From CAVUBL01 sp963739795 (GTDB lineage: Bacteria > Acidobacteriota > Thermoanaerobaculia > Multivoradales > DATKCC01), in NCBI GenBank assembly GCA_963739795.1, contig CAVUBL010000004.1:100450-164449 (forward strand): 64,000 nucleotides of DNA, written 5' to 3'. A program made the position numbers and the translations under genes. The notes below the pieces were generated by a model, which was not told the DNA's origin, made no database searches, and saw only the letters and a list, made by a program, of their open reading frames with translations. Of the stretch, positions 51,787 to 60,567 are shown piece by piece; position 1 is the first letter of the stretch, and each line of letters opens with the position of its first letter.

Positions 51787-53750
51787 CACGCGCCGCGGGC
51801 CTCGGGCTCGCCAGGGGTGCGGGCCCGGTCCCTCGCGGCGCTCCGCCCCGGATCCGGGGCCGGCCTGCGGCCTAGCTTCCGGGCCAGCGTCTCGGAGCGC
51901 ATCACCAGCTCACCGGCGAGCTGGCCCGTGGCGGAGAGCTCGGGCGCGTAGCGCAGGTAGTGGAGGTCGTCGAGGAAGTGCGCGAGCTCGCCGCAGACCT
52001 CGGCTGGGGCGCCTCGCTGGGCGAGATCGTCGGGCCAGCGCGCCGGGGCCAGGCCCTCGTCCACGCCCCACGCTCGGCCGAGCCGCCGGCGCCAGGCGCC
52101 CTCGATCGCCATCGCCGCCCGCCGTGGACGCTCCTCGGCCCGCGCCTGCCCCAGCTCGGCGAGGAACGGGGCGAGGTCGGCGCGGGAGGCGCCGCCGCCG
52201 GATCCACTCGCGAGCCTGCGCTTGCCGAGGAGCAGGGCGGCGGCCATCACCCAGGGCACGGCGAACGCCCAGGGGAGGACCGTACGCCAGCGCGGGGCCG
52301 GCCTCCGGGGCAGGGCGGCGTTGCGAATCGAGTGGAGGGGCGCGCCGGGCACCCCGCCGGCGGCGGGAGGACGGGCGGCGATCAGCTCGGGCAGGGGGGC
52401 GCGGGCGATCCGATACTCGCCGGCCGCCGGGTCGAAGTAGGCCACCTCCACGGGCGGGAGGCGCCAGGAGCCGGCGCGCCGGGGGACCACGACGTAGCGC
52501 CACGTCCGGGTCATCTGGGCGTCGGCGGGCACATCGCTGCCGTCGTCGTTCGCCGTCGCGGACCCGTCGGAGTTGGCCGGCACGGCGGGTCCGGCGTCGG
52601 ACTCCAGGACCTCGAGGCCCGGGGGCAGGTCGAGGTCGGGGGCGGTCAGGCTCTCCAGGTGGCCGTCGCCGGAGACGGTCAGGCTGACGGTGGCGCCGTG
52701 GCCCGCCACGACCTTGCGGGGTGCCACGCTCGCCTGGACCCGGAGCGTTCCCACGGCGCCCCCGAACCGCTCGGCGATCGCCCCGGGGGCCGGAGGGAGG
52801 GGCCGGATCTGGAGATGGACCGGGTTGCTTCGGCGCTCGACCTCGGTGGGCACCCGCAGGGGCGCGAAGAAGAATCGGTCGCGCTCGACCCGCTCGACCA
52901 GGAAGTGGGCGACCACGGGCTCGAGATTCCGGGGACCGGCCGCCAGAGAGTAGAGCTCCCGCTGGAGCAGCGGCACCCGGATGTAGGACTCCCCCTTCCA
53001 GGTGACCTCCTCGCGCCGGGGGTTGCCCAGGTCGACGGCGCGCGCCCAGAGCCCCTGGAAGCTGGGCAAGCTCTCGGGGCCGCCGCCGCGCACGTTCATC
53101 TGGGTGTAGAGGTAGATCGTGTAGACCACCCGCTGGCCGACGTAGGGATCGAGGGGGTCGGCCACGGCCCGGAGGAAGATCTTCGGCTCGTCGGACTGCG
53201 CCCGGCTCGGCTCCGGCTGTCGGTCGAATCCGCCGCCGGGTCCCCCCGGTCCTCTGCCCGCCAGGCCCCGCCGCAACAGCTCCTCGAGGGGGCTGCGGCC
53301 GCTGTTCGGAGAGTGCGGAATCGGCCCGGGGGGCGCCTCCCGCCGCACCTCGAGACGCCGGGGCGCCAGGTCCAGGCGCTGGCCGCCCACCTGGAGGCGG
53401 ATCGACACAACCGCCGCCTTGCCCACCGACCGGGGACGGAGCTGCCAGGTCCAGGAGTAGTGCCAGCCGCTGCCGCCGGTTCCGAAGGTGACGTCGTGGC
53501 GCTGGTCGGGACCCCCGGCGATCTCCAGGTTCTGGAGGTCGAAGGTCGGGGTCAGCCGCGGAGTGTTCCATCCCGAGCCGCTCGCTTCGATGGTGAACAG
53601 CGCGTAGCCGTCGAGGCCGACAACCGCCGGCTCGAGATGGGTCTGGACCTGGACGTCCGAGGCCCAGAGGCCCGCCGGGGCGAGGAGCAGCCAACCCAGG
53701 GCGAAGAACGCCGCGGGGAGCCCGAGCCGGAGCCGGCCGCAGACCCTCAC
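51786..53750 (-). CDS. BatD-like oxygen-tolerance protein
   Basis: This protein has 654 residues from GTG 53750, which overlaps the batC stop as GTGA. An N-terminal signal helix (LGLPAAFFALGWLLLAPAGL), a long periplasmic beta-rich region (DVQVQTHLEPAVVGLDGYAL, DPYVGQRVVYTIYLYTQM), a transmembrane helix (VLPWAFAVPWVMAAALLLG) and a cytoplasmic helical tail match the BatD family. It is thought to be a membrane component working with the von Willebrand factor proteins BatA and BatB. The biochemical role is unknown. Confidence 0.88.
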   Translation of the reverse strand: MRVCGRLRLGLPAAFFALGWLLLAPAGLWASDVQVQTHLEPAVVGLDGYALFTIEASGSGWNTPRLTPTFDLQNLEIAGGPDQRHDVTFGTGGSGWHYSWTWQLRPRSVGKAAVVSIRLQVGGQRLDLAPRRLEVRREAPPGPIPHSPNSGRSPLEELLRRGLAGRGPGGPGGGFDRQPEPSRAQSDEPKIFLRAVADPLDPYVGQRVVYTIYLYTQMNVRGGGPESLPSFQGLWARAVDLGNPRREEVTWKGESYIRVPLLQRELYSLAAGPRNLEPVVAHFLVERVERDRFFFAPLRVPTEVERRSNPVHLQIRPLPPAPGAIAERFGGAVGTLRVQASVAPRKVVAGHGATVSLTVSGDGHLESLTAPDLDLPPGLEVLESDAGPAVPANSDGSATANDDGSDVPADAQMTRTWRYVVVPRRAGSWRLPPVEVAYFDPAAGEYRIARAPLPELIAARPPAAGGVPGAPLHSIRNAALPRRPAPRWRTVLPWAFAVPWVMAAALLLGKRRLASGSGGGASRADLAPFLAELGQARAEERPRRAAMAIEGAWRRRLGRAWGVDEGLAPARWPDDLAQRGAPAEVCGELAHFLDDLHYLRYAPELSATGQLAGELVMRSETLARKLGRRPAPDPGRSAARDRARTPGEPEARGA

Positions 53751-54601
53751 CAGTCCTCCTCCCCGGCCTTCTTGTCGGCCCGGGCGGTGGCTTCGGCCCG
53801 CCGCTCGCGCCGCTCCAGGTTCTCCACCGCTTCGAGGAGGGCCGCCGCCTGGGAGGCGGTCATGTCGGGCTGGTTCCGGAAGTGGGGCAGCGTCCGCCGG
53901 GAGAGGGGGGAGCGGCCGTCCGGCCGCGGCCGGGTCTCGCCCGGCTTCGAGCCGCTCCGGGGCCGGGGCTCCCGAGCTCCGGGCGGCCGCGTCTCCTGGG
54001 TGGGCTGCCGGTCGGCGTCGTTCCCGCCGGCCTGCTCCCCGGGCTCGCGCTCTCCCTGCTTCCGGCCGCCCGGGGCCTCCTGGGGCTTCTTCGCCTTCGC
54101 CCGCTGGGCCGCGAGGCGGCGCAGGGCCACCTCCAGGTTGAACTTGGCCGCGGCGTTGCCCGGGTCCAGGCGCAGCGTCTGCTCGAACGCCTCGACGGCT
54201 TTGGCAGGCGCGCCGGCGGCGAGCTGGGCGTTGCCCAGGTTGTAACGCGCCGTGGCCGCCAGGTCGGCGGGAGCTCGGCGGGCGGCCCGCTCGAGGGGCG
54301 CGACGGCGTCGCCGTGACCGGACAGCAGGCGCGCGGTGCCGGTGTTGTAGCCGACCCGGGGGTCGTCGGGCGCGAGGCGCTCGGCGCTCTCGAACTCGGA
54401 GGCCGCCGCGCCGGGGTCGCCGGCCTCGAGCTCGCTCAGGCCGGCCGCCGTGCGCTCCCGGGGGTTGTGGAACCAGCGCTCGACCCAAGCCGGAGGATGG
54501 AGGTCGAGGAGCCGTTTCGCGTCGGAGACGGAAGGCAGTCCCGCCAGTCCCACCAGGCCGGTGGTGGCGGCGAGGCCGATGGCGGCGAGGCGGGCGATCA
54601 C
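53747..54601 (-). CDS. BatC-like TPR protein
   Basis: This protein has 284 residues from GTG 54601, overlapping the batB stop as GTGA. A short N-terminal membrane segment (LAAIGLAATTGLVGLAGL) is followed by TPR units (AGDPGAAASEFESAERLAPD, ARYNLGNAQLAAGAPAKAVE, AFEQTLRLDPGNAAAKFNLE). A charged Pro/Arg/Glu-rich low-complexity tail ends in a helical ALLEAVENLERRERR segment. Position and content match BatC. Confidence 0.85.
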   Translation of the reverse strand: MIARLAAIGLAATTGLVGLAGLPSVSDAKRLLDLHPPAWVERWFHNPRERTAAGLSELEAGDPGAAASEFESAERLAPDDPRVGYNTGTARLLSGHGDAVAPLERAARRAPADLAATARYNLGNAQLAAGAPAKAVEAFEQTLRLDPGNAAAKFNLEVALRRLAAQRAKAKKPQEAPGGRKQGEREPGEQAGGNDADRQPTQETRPPGAREPRPRSGSKPGETRPRPDGRSPLSRRTLPHFRNQPDMTASQAAALLEAVENLERRERRAEATARADKKAGEEDW

Positions 54602-55626
54602 CGCGTCTCCTCCCGGGCTGCGGCCCCGGCTCGGGCGGACGGCCGGAAAGGCGGCACGGCGAGGAACAGGACCAGGGCGGCCACCGCCGCGCCCAGGGGC
54701 CACTGGAATCGCTCCGCCCGCGTGTCGACCACGGTCGACTCAAAGGTGCTCTTCTCGAGCCTCTCGACGGCGCCGACGATGGGCGTGAGGTCGCGGGCCG
54801 GGTCGGTGGCGCGCAGGTAGACGCCCCCGGTGGCGTGGGCGATCCGCTCCAGGACGTCCTCGTGGAGGCGGCTGATCACCAGGGAGCCGTCCTCCTTCCG
54901 CTTGTTGACCCCCGGCTGGCCCGGCACCGGCACCGGGGCGCCCGCCGGCGTGCCCACGCCGATGGTGTGGACCGCCACTCCGGCCTCGGTCAGGGAGGCC
55001 AGCCGGCTCTCCAGACCGCCGCCGTGGTCCTCGCCGTCGGAGATCAGGACCGCCGCCCGGTGCCGCTTACCGCCCGGGGGGAAGAGCTGGAGCACGTGGT
55101 CCAGGGCGTCGCCCAGCTCGGTCCCCGGGGTGGGAAGGGAGCCCGGCTCGAGGCCGCCGAGGAGCAGGTCGAGGACCGCCCCGTCGGTGGTCAGCGGGGC
55201 GAGCACCAGGCCCTGACCCTCGGCCCCCACCAGGGCCACCCGGTTGCCCGGCATCGCCTGGATCAGACGGCGGACCAGGGTCTTGGCCACCGCCATTCGC
55301 GACGGCGGCACGTCGTGGGCGCCCATGGACAGGGAGGCGTCGAGGACCACGACCAGGTCGACCCCCTTGCGCTTCACCGTCTCCCGGCTCCGGCCCCACC
55401 GCGGCTGGGCGAGGGCCGCCGCCGCGCAGAGCACGACGACCACCAGGAGCGAGACCGAGGTCAGCAGGCGGCGGCGGGAGTAGCCGGCTACCAAGCGGTT
55501 CCACAGCGGCCGGGCGGCCCAGGCCTCGATCGCCCGCAGTCGGCGACGCCAGAGCCAGCCGGCGGCGAGCCCCACCAGGGGTGCCAGCAGGGCGAGGGCG
55601 AGCAGGTCGGGGTGGGCGAAGCTCAT
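54598..55626 (-). CDS. BatB-like von Willebrand factor A membrane protein
   Basis: This 342-residue protein has N-terminal helices (LLALALLAPLVGLAAGWLW, LLTSVSLLVVVVLCAAAALA), a VWA domain with the metal-ion site DASLSMG and TTDG/SDGEDHGG segments, and a C-terminal helix. It is the second of two adjacent VWA proteins and overlaps the batA stop by four bases. Confidence 0.9.
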   Translation of the reverse strand: MSFAHPDLLALALLAPLVGLAAGWLWRRRLRAIEAWAARPLWNRLVAGYSRRRLLTSVSLLVVVVLCAAAALAQPRWGRSRETVKRKGVDLVVVLDASLSMGAHDVPPSRMAVAKTLVRRLIQAMPGNRVALVGAEGQGLVLAPLTTDGAVLDLLLGGLEPGSLPTPGTELGDALDHVLQLFPPGGKRHRAAVLISDGEDHGGGLESRLASLTEAGVAVHTIGVGTPAGAPVPVPGQPGVNKRKEDGSLVISRLHEDVLERIAHATGGVYLRATDPARDLTPIVGAVERLEKSTFESTVVDTRAERFQWPLGAAVAALVLFLAVPPFRPSARAGAAAREETR

Positions 55627-56618
55627 GGCTCGACGGTCACCTTCAGGGCCGCGGGCAGCAGCGGCAGGAGGAGCAGGGCGAGGCCGCCCCAGGCCAGGGG
55701 CTGGTAGACCTCCCGGTAGCGCACGAAGCGCTTGGTCTTGAGGGGTGTCTTCTCGAGGTGGTCGATCGTGTCGAAGACCGCGGCCAGGGCGTCCCGGTCC
55801 GTCGCTCGCCAGAACCGGCCGCCGGTGCGGTGGGCGATCTCCCGGAGGAGGTCCTCGTCCACCGGCATCTGTCGCAGGACCCGCTGGATCGTCGTCTGGC
55901 CGGTGGTCGGGTCTCCCATCTCCACCCGGACCGGCACCCGGCCGCCGGTGCCGACGCCGACGGTGTAGACCCGAATGCCCAGGCCGTCGGCCAGGGCGGC
56001 GGCCGAGCGGGGGTCGATCTCGCCGGCGTTGTTCACGCCGTCGGTGACCAGGACGATGACGCGGCTCTTGGCGGTGGAGTCCTTGAGTCGGGCGGCTGCG
56101 GTGGCCAGGGCGACCCCGATGGCGGTGCCCGGCGGCAGGCGGCCCAGGTCGACGGAGTCCACGAGGAAGCGCAGCATCTGGTGGTCGGTGGTCAGCGGCG
56201 CCTGGGTGAGGGCCCGGCCGGAGAAAACCACCAGCCCGATGCGGTCGCCGGTGCGCCCCGAGATGAACTTCTTGACCACCTCCTTGGCCACCGTCAGGCG
56301 GTTCTTGGGCTGGAAGTCCTCGGCCCCCATGCTGCCCGAGACGTCGAGGGCGATTTCGATGTCGATGCCCTGGGTGAGGCTCTCCTCCCAGGCGTAGCCG
56401 AGCTGGGGCCGGGCGAGGGCCACCACCAGCGCCGCCAGGGCGAGGAGGCGCAGGTAGAACGGCAGGTGCAGGCGCCAGCGTCCACCGGCGGAGCGGGGCA
56501 GCCGGCTGTAAGTGACCGCGCCGGTTCCGGGGCGCCGGTGGTGGTGCCAGGCGAGGAGCGGCAGGAGGGCCAGCAAGGCGAGCCAGGCCGGGTCGGCCAG
56601 GGTGGGGAAGGGGTTCAT
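55623..56618 (-). CDS. BatA-like von Willebrand factor A membrane protein
   Basis: This 331-residue protein starts MNPFPTLADPAWLALLALL. It has two N-terminal helices, a VWA domain with metal-ion site DVSGSMG followed by TTDHQ and VTDGVNNAGEIDP, and a C-terminal helix (LAWGGLALLLLPLLPAALK), the BatA layout. In other bacteria BatA interacts with MoxR-type ATPases in envelope or oxidative-stress functions. Confidence 0.92.
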   Translation of the reverse strand: MNPFPTLADPAWLALLALLPLLAWHHHRRPGTGAVTYSRLPRSAGGRWRLHLPFYLRLLALAALVVALARPQLGYAWEESLTQGIDIEIALDVSGSMGAEDFQPKNRLTVAKEVVKKFISGRTGDRIGLVVFSGRALTQAPLTTDHQMLRFLVDSVDLGRLPPGTAIGVALATAAARLKDSTAKSRVIVLVTDGVNNAGEIDPRSAAALADGLGIRVYTVGVGTGGRVPVRVEMGDPTTGQTTIQRVLRQMPVDEDLLREIAHRTGGRFWRATDRDALAAVFDTIDHLEKTPLKTKRFVRYREVYQPLAWGGLALLLLPLLPAALKVTVEP

Positions 56619-57712
56619 GCCGCCGCCCCCTGGGCGCCGGGCGGGCGTCCGGGATCCGCCACCGGGGCCGGCGCGAGGTAGGCCTCCAGGCGGTCGGCGA
56701 TCTCGCGCGCCGCCTCGAGCCGGGCCTCGAGGGCCGTACGGGCCGAGGGCTCCCGGGCGAACTTGACCCGGTCGCAGGCGCCGAGGATCTCGGTGCTCCG
56801 GGCCGCGACCGGCTCGGGCGCCCGCCGACCCCGGAGCTCCCGGCGGATCTCCGAGGTCGTGCTCTCGAGGGCCGGGAAGCCGAAGGAGCGCCCAAGGTAC
56901 CGGCGCAGGGCGGCGGAGAGGGCGACGTGGGCCCGCTCCAGGGACGGCTCCCGGGCTACCTTCGCGAGGCTTGCGGCGAGCTCCTGGGCGGGAGGCAGCG
57001 CCGGCCGGGAGCTCTCCGGGGAGCGCGAGCTCGAGCGGGTCCGGGTGACGGCGAGGGCCAGCGCCCCGACGGCGGCGAGGCCCATGGCCGCCAGGGTCCA
57101 CCAGAAGGCGCGCCCGAGGGGCAGGGCCCGCGGCGGAGCCGGCGGCTTGGGCTTCGGGATGGCCTGAGCCGAGCCTTGACCCGAGCCTTTTACGCCCTTT
57201 CCACCTGCGGGGGGCAGCACGGACTCGACGGTCAGGGCGAGGTCGCCGGGGGTCTCGAGCTCCCGGGTCGCCCCGGCGCCGGGCACCGCCACCTTCCGCG
57301 GCGGCAGCGGAACCGGACCGGGCTGGAAGGCGGTGAGGACCAGCGTCTGGTGGTACTCCACGCGGTGCGGGCCGATCGCCCGGCGCTCCACCGGCGAGAC
57401 CCGGAGGATCTCGGCCGTGCCCCACGCCTTGCCCCACTCCGGGAAGCGAGGCTCGCCGGCGAGGGCCGCGGGGTCGGCGGTGAGGGCGAGGGTCGTCTGC
57501 ACTCGGTCGCCCACGGTGAGGGTGTGGCGGTCGAAGGAGACGGCGAGGCGGGGCAGCCCGGCGCCTGCGGCTGGGGATTGGGCGCCCGCGGCTGGGGATT
57601 GGGTCTCCACGGCCGGCGGCGCCGCGCTCGCCGCGGCGGGGAGGGCGAGGAGCGCGAGGAGGAGCGCCGCGCCGCCGGCCCGACCCGCCCGCTTCGGGCG
57701 CCGCCGTCTCAT
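56615..57712 (-). CDS. BatD-like/DUF4381-type membrane protein of the Bat operon
   Basis: This 365-residue protein has a signal peptide (AGGAALLLALLALPAAASAA). A periplasmic beta domain (LAVSFDRHTLTVGDRVQTTL) is followed by a proline-rich linker, one transmembrane helix (FWWTLAAMGLAAVGALALAV) and a cytoplasmic helical domain (HVALSAALRRYLGRSFGFPA). Its start overlaps the DUF58 stop as ATGA, and its end overlaps batA. The layout is that of a shortened BatD, so the operon has two related proteins. Confidence 0.8.
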   Translation of the reverse strand: MRRRRPKRAGRAGGAALLLALLALPAAASAAPPAVETQSPAAGAQSPAAGAGLPRLAVSFDRHTLTVGDRVQTTLALTADPAALAGEPRFPEWGKAWGTAEILRVSPVERRAIGPHRVEYHQTLVLTAFQPGPVPLPPRKVAVPGAGATRELETPGDLALTVESVLPPAGGKGVKGSGQGSAQAIPKPKPPAPPRALPLGRAFWWTLAAMGLAAVGALALAVTRTRSSSRSPESSRPALPPAQELAASLAKVAREPSLERAHVALSAALRRYLGRSFGFPALESTTSEIRRELRGRRAPEPVAARSTEILGACDRVKFAREPSARTALEARLEAAREIADRLEAYLAPAPVADPGRPPGAQGAAA

Positions 57713-58668
57713 CGCCCGAGCCTCCGGCGGCGCGCCTCGAAGAACTCCACCATCGGGCCGAGGTACGGCCGGTCGGTGCGCAGCACCAGGTGGTCCACTC
57801 CCAGGCTCCGGAGAAGCCGATCGAGCTCCGCGCGCTGGCGGCGCCAGTGCCGGGCGTGGGCGGGGGCGGCCCGGGCGCCGTCGATCACCGCCACGCGGCC
57901 GGTCTCGGCGTCCTCGACCACCACCGGGGCCGGTGCCGCCGGCAGGTCGGAGTCCCGGGGGTCGACGATCTCGATCACCACTAGGTCGTGGCGGGCGGCC
58001 GCCGCCTTGAGGGCTCCTGGGAAGGGCTCGGTGAGGAAGTCGGAGACCAGGAACAGGACCGAGCGGCGCTTCAGAGTGGACAGCACCTGGCCGAGGCCGG
58101 TCCCCAGGTCGGTCCGGCCCCGGGCCGGCCGGATCAGAATCTCCCGGATCAGGCGCTGGACGTGGGTGCGGCGGCGCTGGGGGGCGAGGAAGAGGTCCAT
58201 ACCGTCCGACAGGAGGGCGGCACCCACCCGGTCGCCGTTGCGCACCGCGGCGAAGGCGAGCAGGGCGCTCACCTCGGCGGCCAGGTCCCGCTTGACGATG
58301 AGCCGTGAGCCGAACGAGAGGGAGCCCGAGACGTCGACCGCCAGGAAGACGGTCAGGTCGCGCTCCTCGACGTACTTCTTGATGAACGGCTCGCCCATGC
58401 GGGCGGTGACGTTCCAATCGATGGAGCGCACGTCGTCGCCCGGTTGGTACGGGCGGACCTCGGCGAACTCCACCCCCCGGCCGCGGAACACCGAGTGGTA
58501 CTCGCCCGCCACCCCCTGGTCCACCAGCCGCTTGGTGGCGATCTCGATGCGCCGCACCTTGCGCGCCAGGTCCGCGGGCAGGCGGGGGCGCGGCGGGCTG
58601 GAAGGCGCCGCCGGCCGCGACGACCTCCAGGGCAGAACCTTCGAGAGTACGGCGGGGAGGCGACCCAT
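57709..58668 (-). CDS. DUF58 domain protein of the MoxR-Bat operon
   Basis: This protein has 319 residues from ATG 58668 (MGRLPAVLSKVLPW); the open frame upstream runs through repeat sequence. DUF58 hallmarks are RGRGVEFAEVRPYQPGDDVR and SIDWNVTARMGEPFIKKYVE, followed by a VWA-like DVSGSLSFGSR. Such proteins accompany MoxR ATPases and probably serve as their substrates or adaptors. Confidence 0.92.
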   Translation of the reverse strand: MGRLPAVLSKVLPWRSSRPAAPSSPPRPRLPADLARKVRRIEIATKRLVDQGVAGEYHSVFRGRGVEFAEVRPYQPGDDVRSIDWNVTARMGEPFIKKYVEERDLTVFLAVDVSGSLSFGSRLIVKRDLAAEVSALLAFAAVRNGDRVGAALLSDGMDLFLAPQRRRTHVQRLIREILIRPARGRTDLGTGLGQVLSTLKRRSVLFLVSDFLTEPFPGALKAAAARHDLVVIEIVDPRDSDLPAAPAPVVVEDAETGRVAVIDGARAAPAHARHWRRQRAELDRLLRSLGVDHLVLRTDRPYLGPMVEFFEARRRRLGR

Positions 58669-58729
58669 CGGATCACTCCCCTTACCCTCGGTCCCTCGCC
58701 CACGCTCTAGGTGGGCGAACGGCGTCCCT
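58669..58729 (+). repeat. GC-rich palindromic repeat, copy 9
   Basis: CGGATCACTCCCCTTACCCT, a CGCCCACGCTCTAGGTGGGCG hairpin core and AACGGCGTCCC form a diverged family member. It begins one base upstream of the DUF58 gene's start codon, between it and moxR. Confidence 0.7.
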
Positions 58730-58803
58730 TCCCGGCCCTTTGCCATCCAAGCTCGATTCATCGCTCAGCATTGCAGCGGTCCGAGTGGGCTCCACCGGCC
58801 AGC

Positions 58804-59910
58804 CTACGGGACCTCGATCCGGGCCAAGAGGCGCTCGACCAGATCGTCGGCGGTGACCTCCTCGGCCTCGGCCTCGTACGACGGCACGATCCGGTGGCGC
58901 AGGACGTCCGGGGCGATCTCCTTGACGTCCTCCGGGATCACGTAGCCGCGCCCCCGGACCAGCGCCAGGGCCTTGGCCGCCCGGGCGAGGAAGATCGTTG
59001 CCCGGGGCGAGGCGCCGAAGGCGATCAGATCGGCGAGCTCCGGGCTTCGCGCGGCGGCCGGGTCGCGGGTGGCGGCGATGAGGTCGAGGACGTAGCGGCG
59101 GATCTTGTCGTCCAGGTAGACGCCGTCGGACACCCGGCGCAACTCGAGGAGACGCTCACGGTCGAGCACCGGCCGCACCTCGATCGGCTGCTCCACCAGC
59201 ATGCGGTCCAGGATCTCGGACTCCTCCGAGCGGCTCGGGTACCCGAGGCGCAGCTTGAGCATGAACCGATCGGTCTGGGCCTCGGCGAGAGGGTAGGTCC
59301 CCTCCTGCTCGATGGGATTCTGGGTGGCCAGCACCATGAACGGCTCTTCGAGGGGGTAGGTCGTGTCGCCGAGGGTGACCTGCCTCTCCTCCATGGATTC
59401 CAGCAGGGCGGACTGGACCTTGGCGGGCGCCCGGTTGATCTCGTCGGCCAGGAGCAGCCGGGTGAAGATCGGTCCCTTGCGGGGCACGAAGGCGCCGCTC
59501 CGCGCGTCGTAAATCAGGGTTCCGACGAGGTCGGCCGGGAGCAGATCGGGGGTGAACTGGATGCGCCGGAACTCGATGTCGAGGGTCCGCGCCAGGGTCT
59601 TCACCGCCAGGGTCTTGGCCAGGCCGGGGACGCCTTCGATCAGGAGGTGGCCCCGGGCGAGCAGGCTGACCAGGAGGCGGTCGATCAGGTAGTCCTGGCC
59701 GACGATGACCTTGCGGATCTCCGCCTCGGCCTGCTTCAGGGCGAGAGTCTGGCGCTCGAGGTCGTGGGCGTCGCTCGCCATCTGAGGCTGGCCGGGAGCT
59801 GGCGGAGGGGACGGATCCGAGAGGTGGGGCCGGCCGGCGGCCCCGGGCGCGGAGGCCGCGTCGTCCCGGGGGGCGTCCTGGGGGGCTGGGGTGAAGTCCG
59901 GCTCGGTCAT
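58804..59910 (-). CDS. MoxR-family AAA+ ATPase
   Basis: This protein has 368 residues from the ATG near 59910 (MTEPDFTPAPQDAPRDD). The open frame extends upstream to 60120, but the extra residues are unlike the family. A proline-rich N-terminus precedes the AAA+ core with Walker A EGVPGLAKT, Walker B LLLADEINRAP and sensor LATQNPIEQEGTYPLAEAQ, and the C-terminal lid domain. It heads the operon. MoxR proteins act as chaperone-like ATPases for VWA-domain partners such as BatA/BatB. Confidence 0.95.
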   Translation of the reverse strand: MTEPDFTPAPQDAPRDDAASAPGAAGRPHLSDPSPPPAPGQPQMASDAHDLERQTLALKQAEAEIRKVIVGQDYLIDRLLVSLLARGHLLIEGVPGLAKTLAVKTLARTLDIEFRRIQFTPDLLPADLVGTLIYDARSGAFVPRKGPIFTRLLLADEINRAPAKVQSALLESMEERQVTLGDTTYPLEEPFMVLATQNPIEQEGTYPLAEAQTDRFMLKLRLGYPSRSEESEILDRMLVEQPIEVRPVLDRERLLELRRVSDGVYLDDKIRRYVLDLIAATRDPAAARSPELADLIAFGASPRATIFLARAAKALALVRGRGYVIPEDVKEIAPDVLRHRIVPSYEAEAEEVTADDLVERLLARIEVP

Positions 59911-60567
59911 AGGCAGTCTCCTGGGGCGCTCCGCGTCGCGCCAGGTGCCGGCTGCAAGGGGGGTGCCAGTCCCCAGGGCCTGCGGCGCGGCGAAATCCCC
60001 CGAATTGCAAGGTCTCCCATCCCGGTCACCCGAGTTTCGATGCCAATTTGGCTTCGCCGCGACGCCGATTCGGGAATTCGGATCATACCGCTGCCTAGAT
60101 CGAACGTCTTGAAGACTCATCGAGACGTATCGGCGAGCTCAGGAAACTGAGCGTTCGTGGCTTATTCGAGATCGCGAGGAATTGCCGACGAGTCGGTGTA
60201 GTATGATTATTTGCAGTGACTTACGCTGGGCAGTATTGCTCCGTCGCAGATGGCGTGGATCTTGCCATATTCAGAGCTCGAAACGTTCCGAGATGTCCCT
60301 CTCTCGGGTAGTTCAGGGGGGGGGTGCGTGAGGAGAAAACAACGAACTCAACGGGAGGACGTCAAGAGACCGAACCTTCTAACCAGACGCCGGCCTTCGA
60401 GCAGTCCGAGCCCGATGTCTTCGGCAAGCTCGAGACCGGCGACGGCGACGACCTCGACCTGCGCCTGGAGAAGGACATTCCCGTCAGCGACTTCCTGTCG
60501 GGGATCGTGAGCCTCCCCCGCCCACCCTTGTCTCGGGGCGCGGCGTTGCTGGTAGGTTCTCCCCCGA
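59911..60567. other. Divergent intergenic region with AT-rich core
   Basis: Bases ~60150-60260 are AT-rich (GTAGTATGATTATTTGCAGT) and probably hold promoters for moxR, rsmA or both, though no good -35/-10 pair is clear. Bases 60324-60540 contain a coding-like stretch described separately. Confidence 0.45.
60324..60540 (+). other. Coding-like fragment upstream of rsmA
   Basis: From GTG 60324, with a G-run upstream, the frame reads an acidic, codon-biased segment (FGKLETGDGDDLDLRLEKDI then PVSDFLSGIVSL). It then loses codon bias and runs on without a stop into another frame of rsmA. It may be the remains of a small gene whose end is lost, or a short real gene with a sequence error near its stop. 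Confidence 0.3.
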
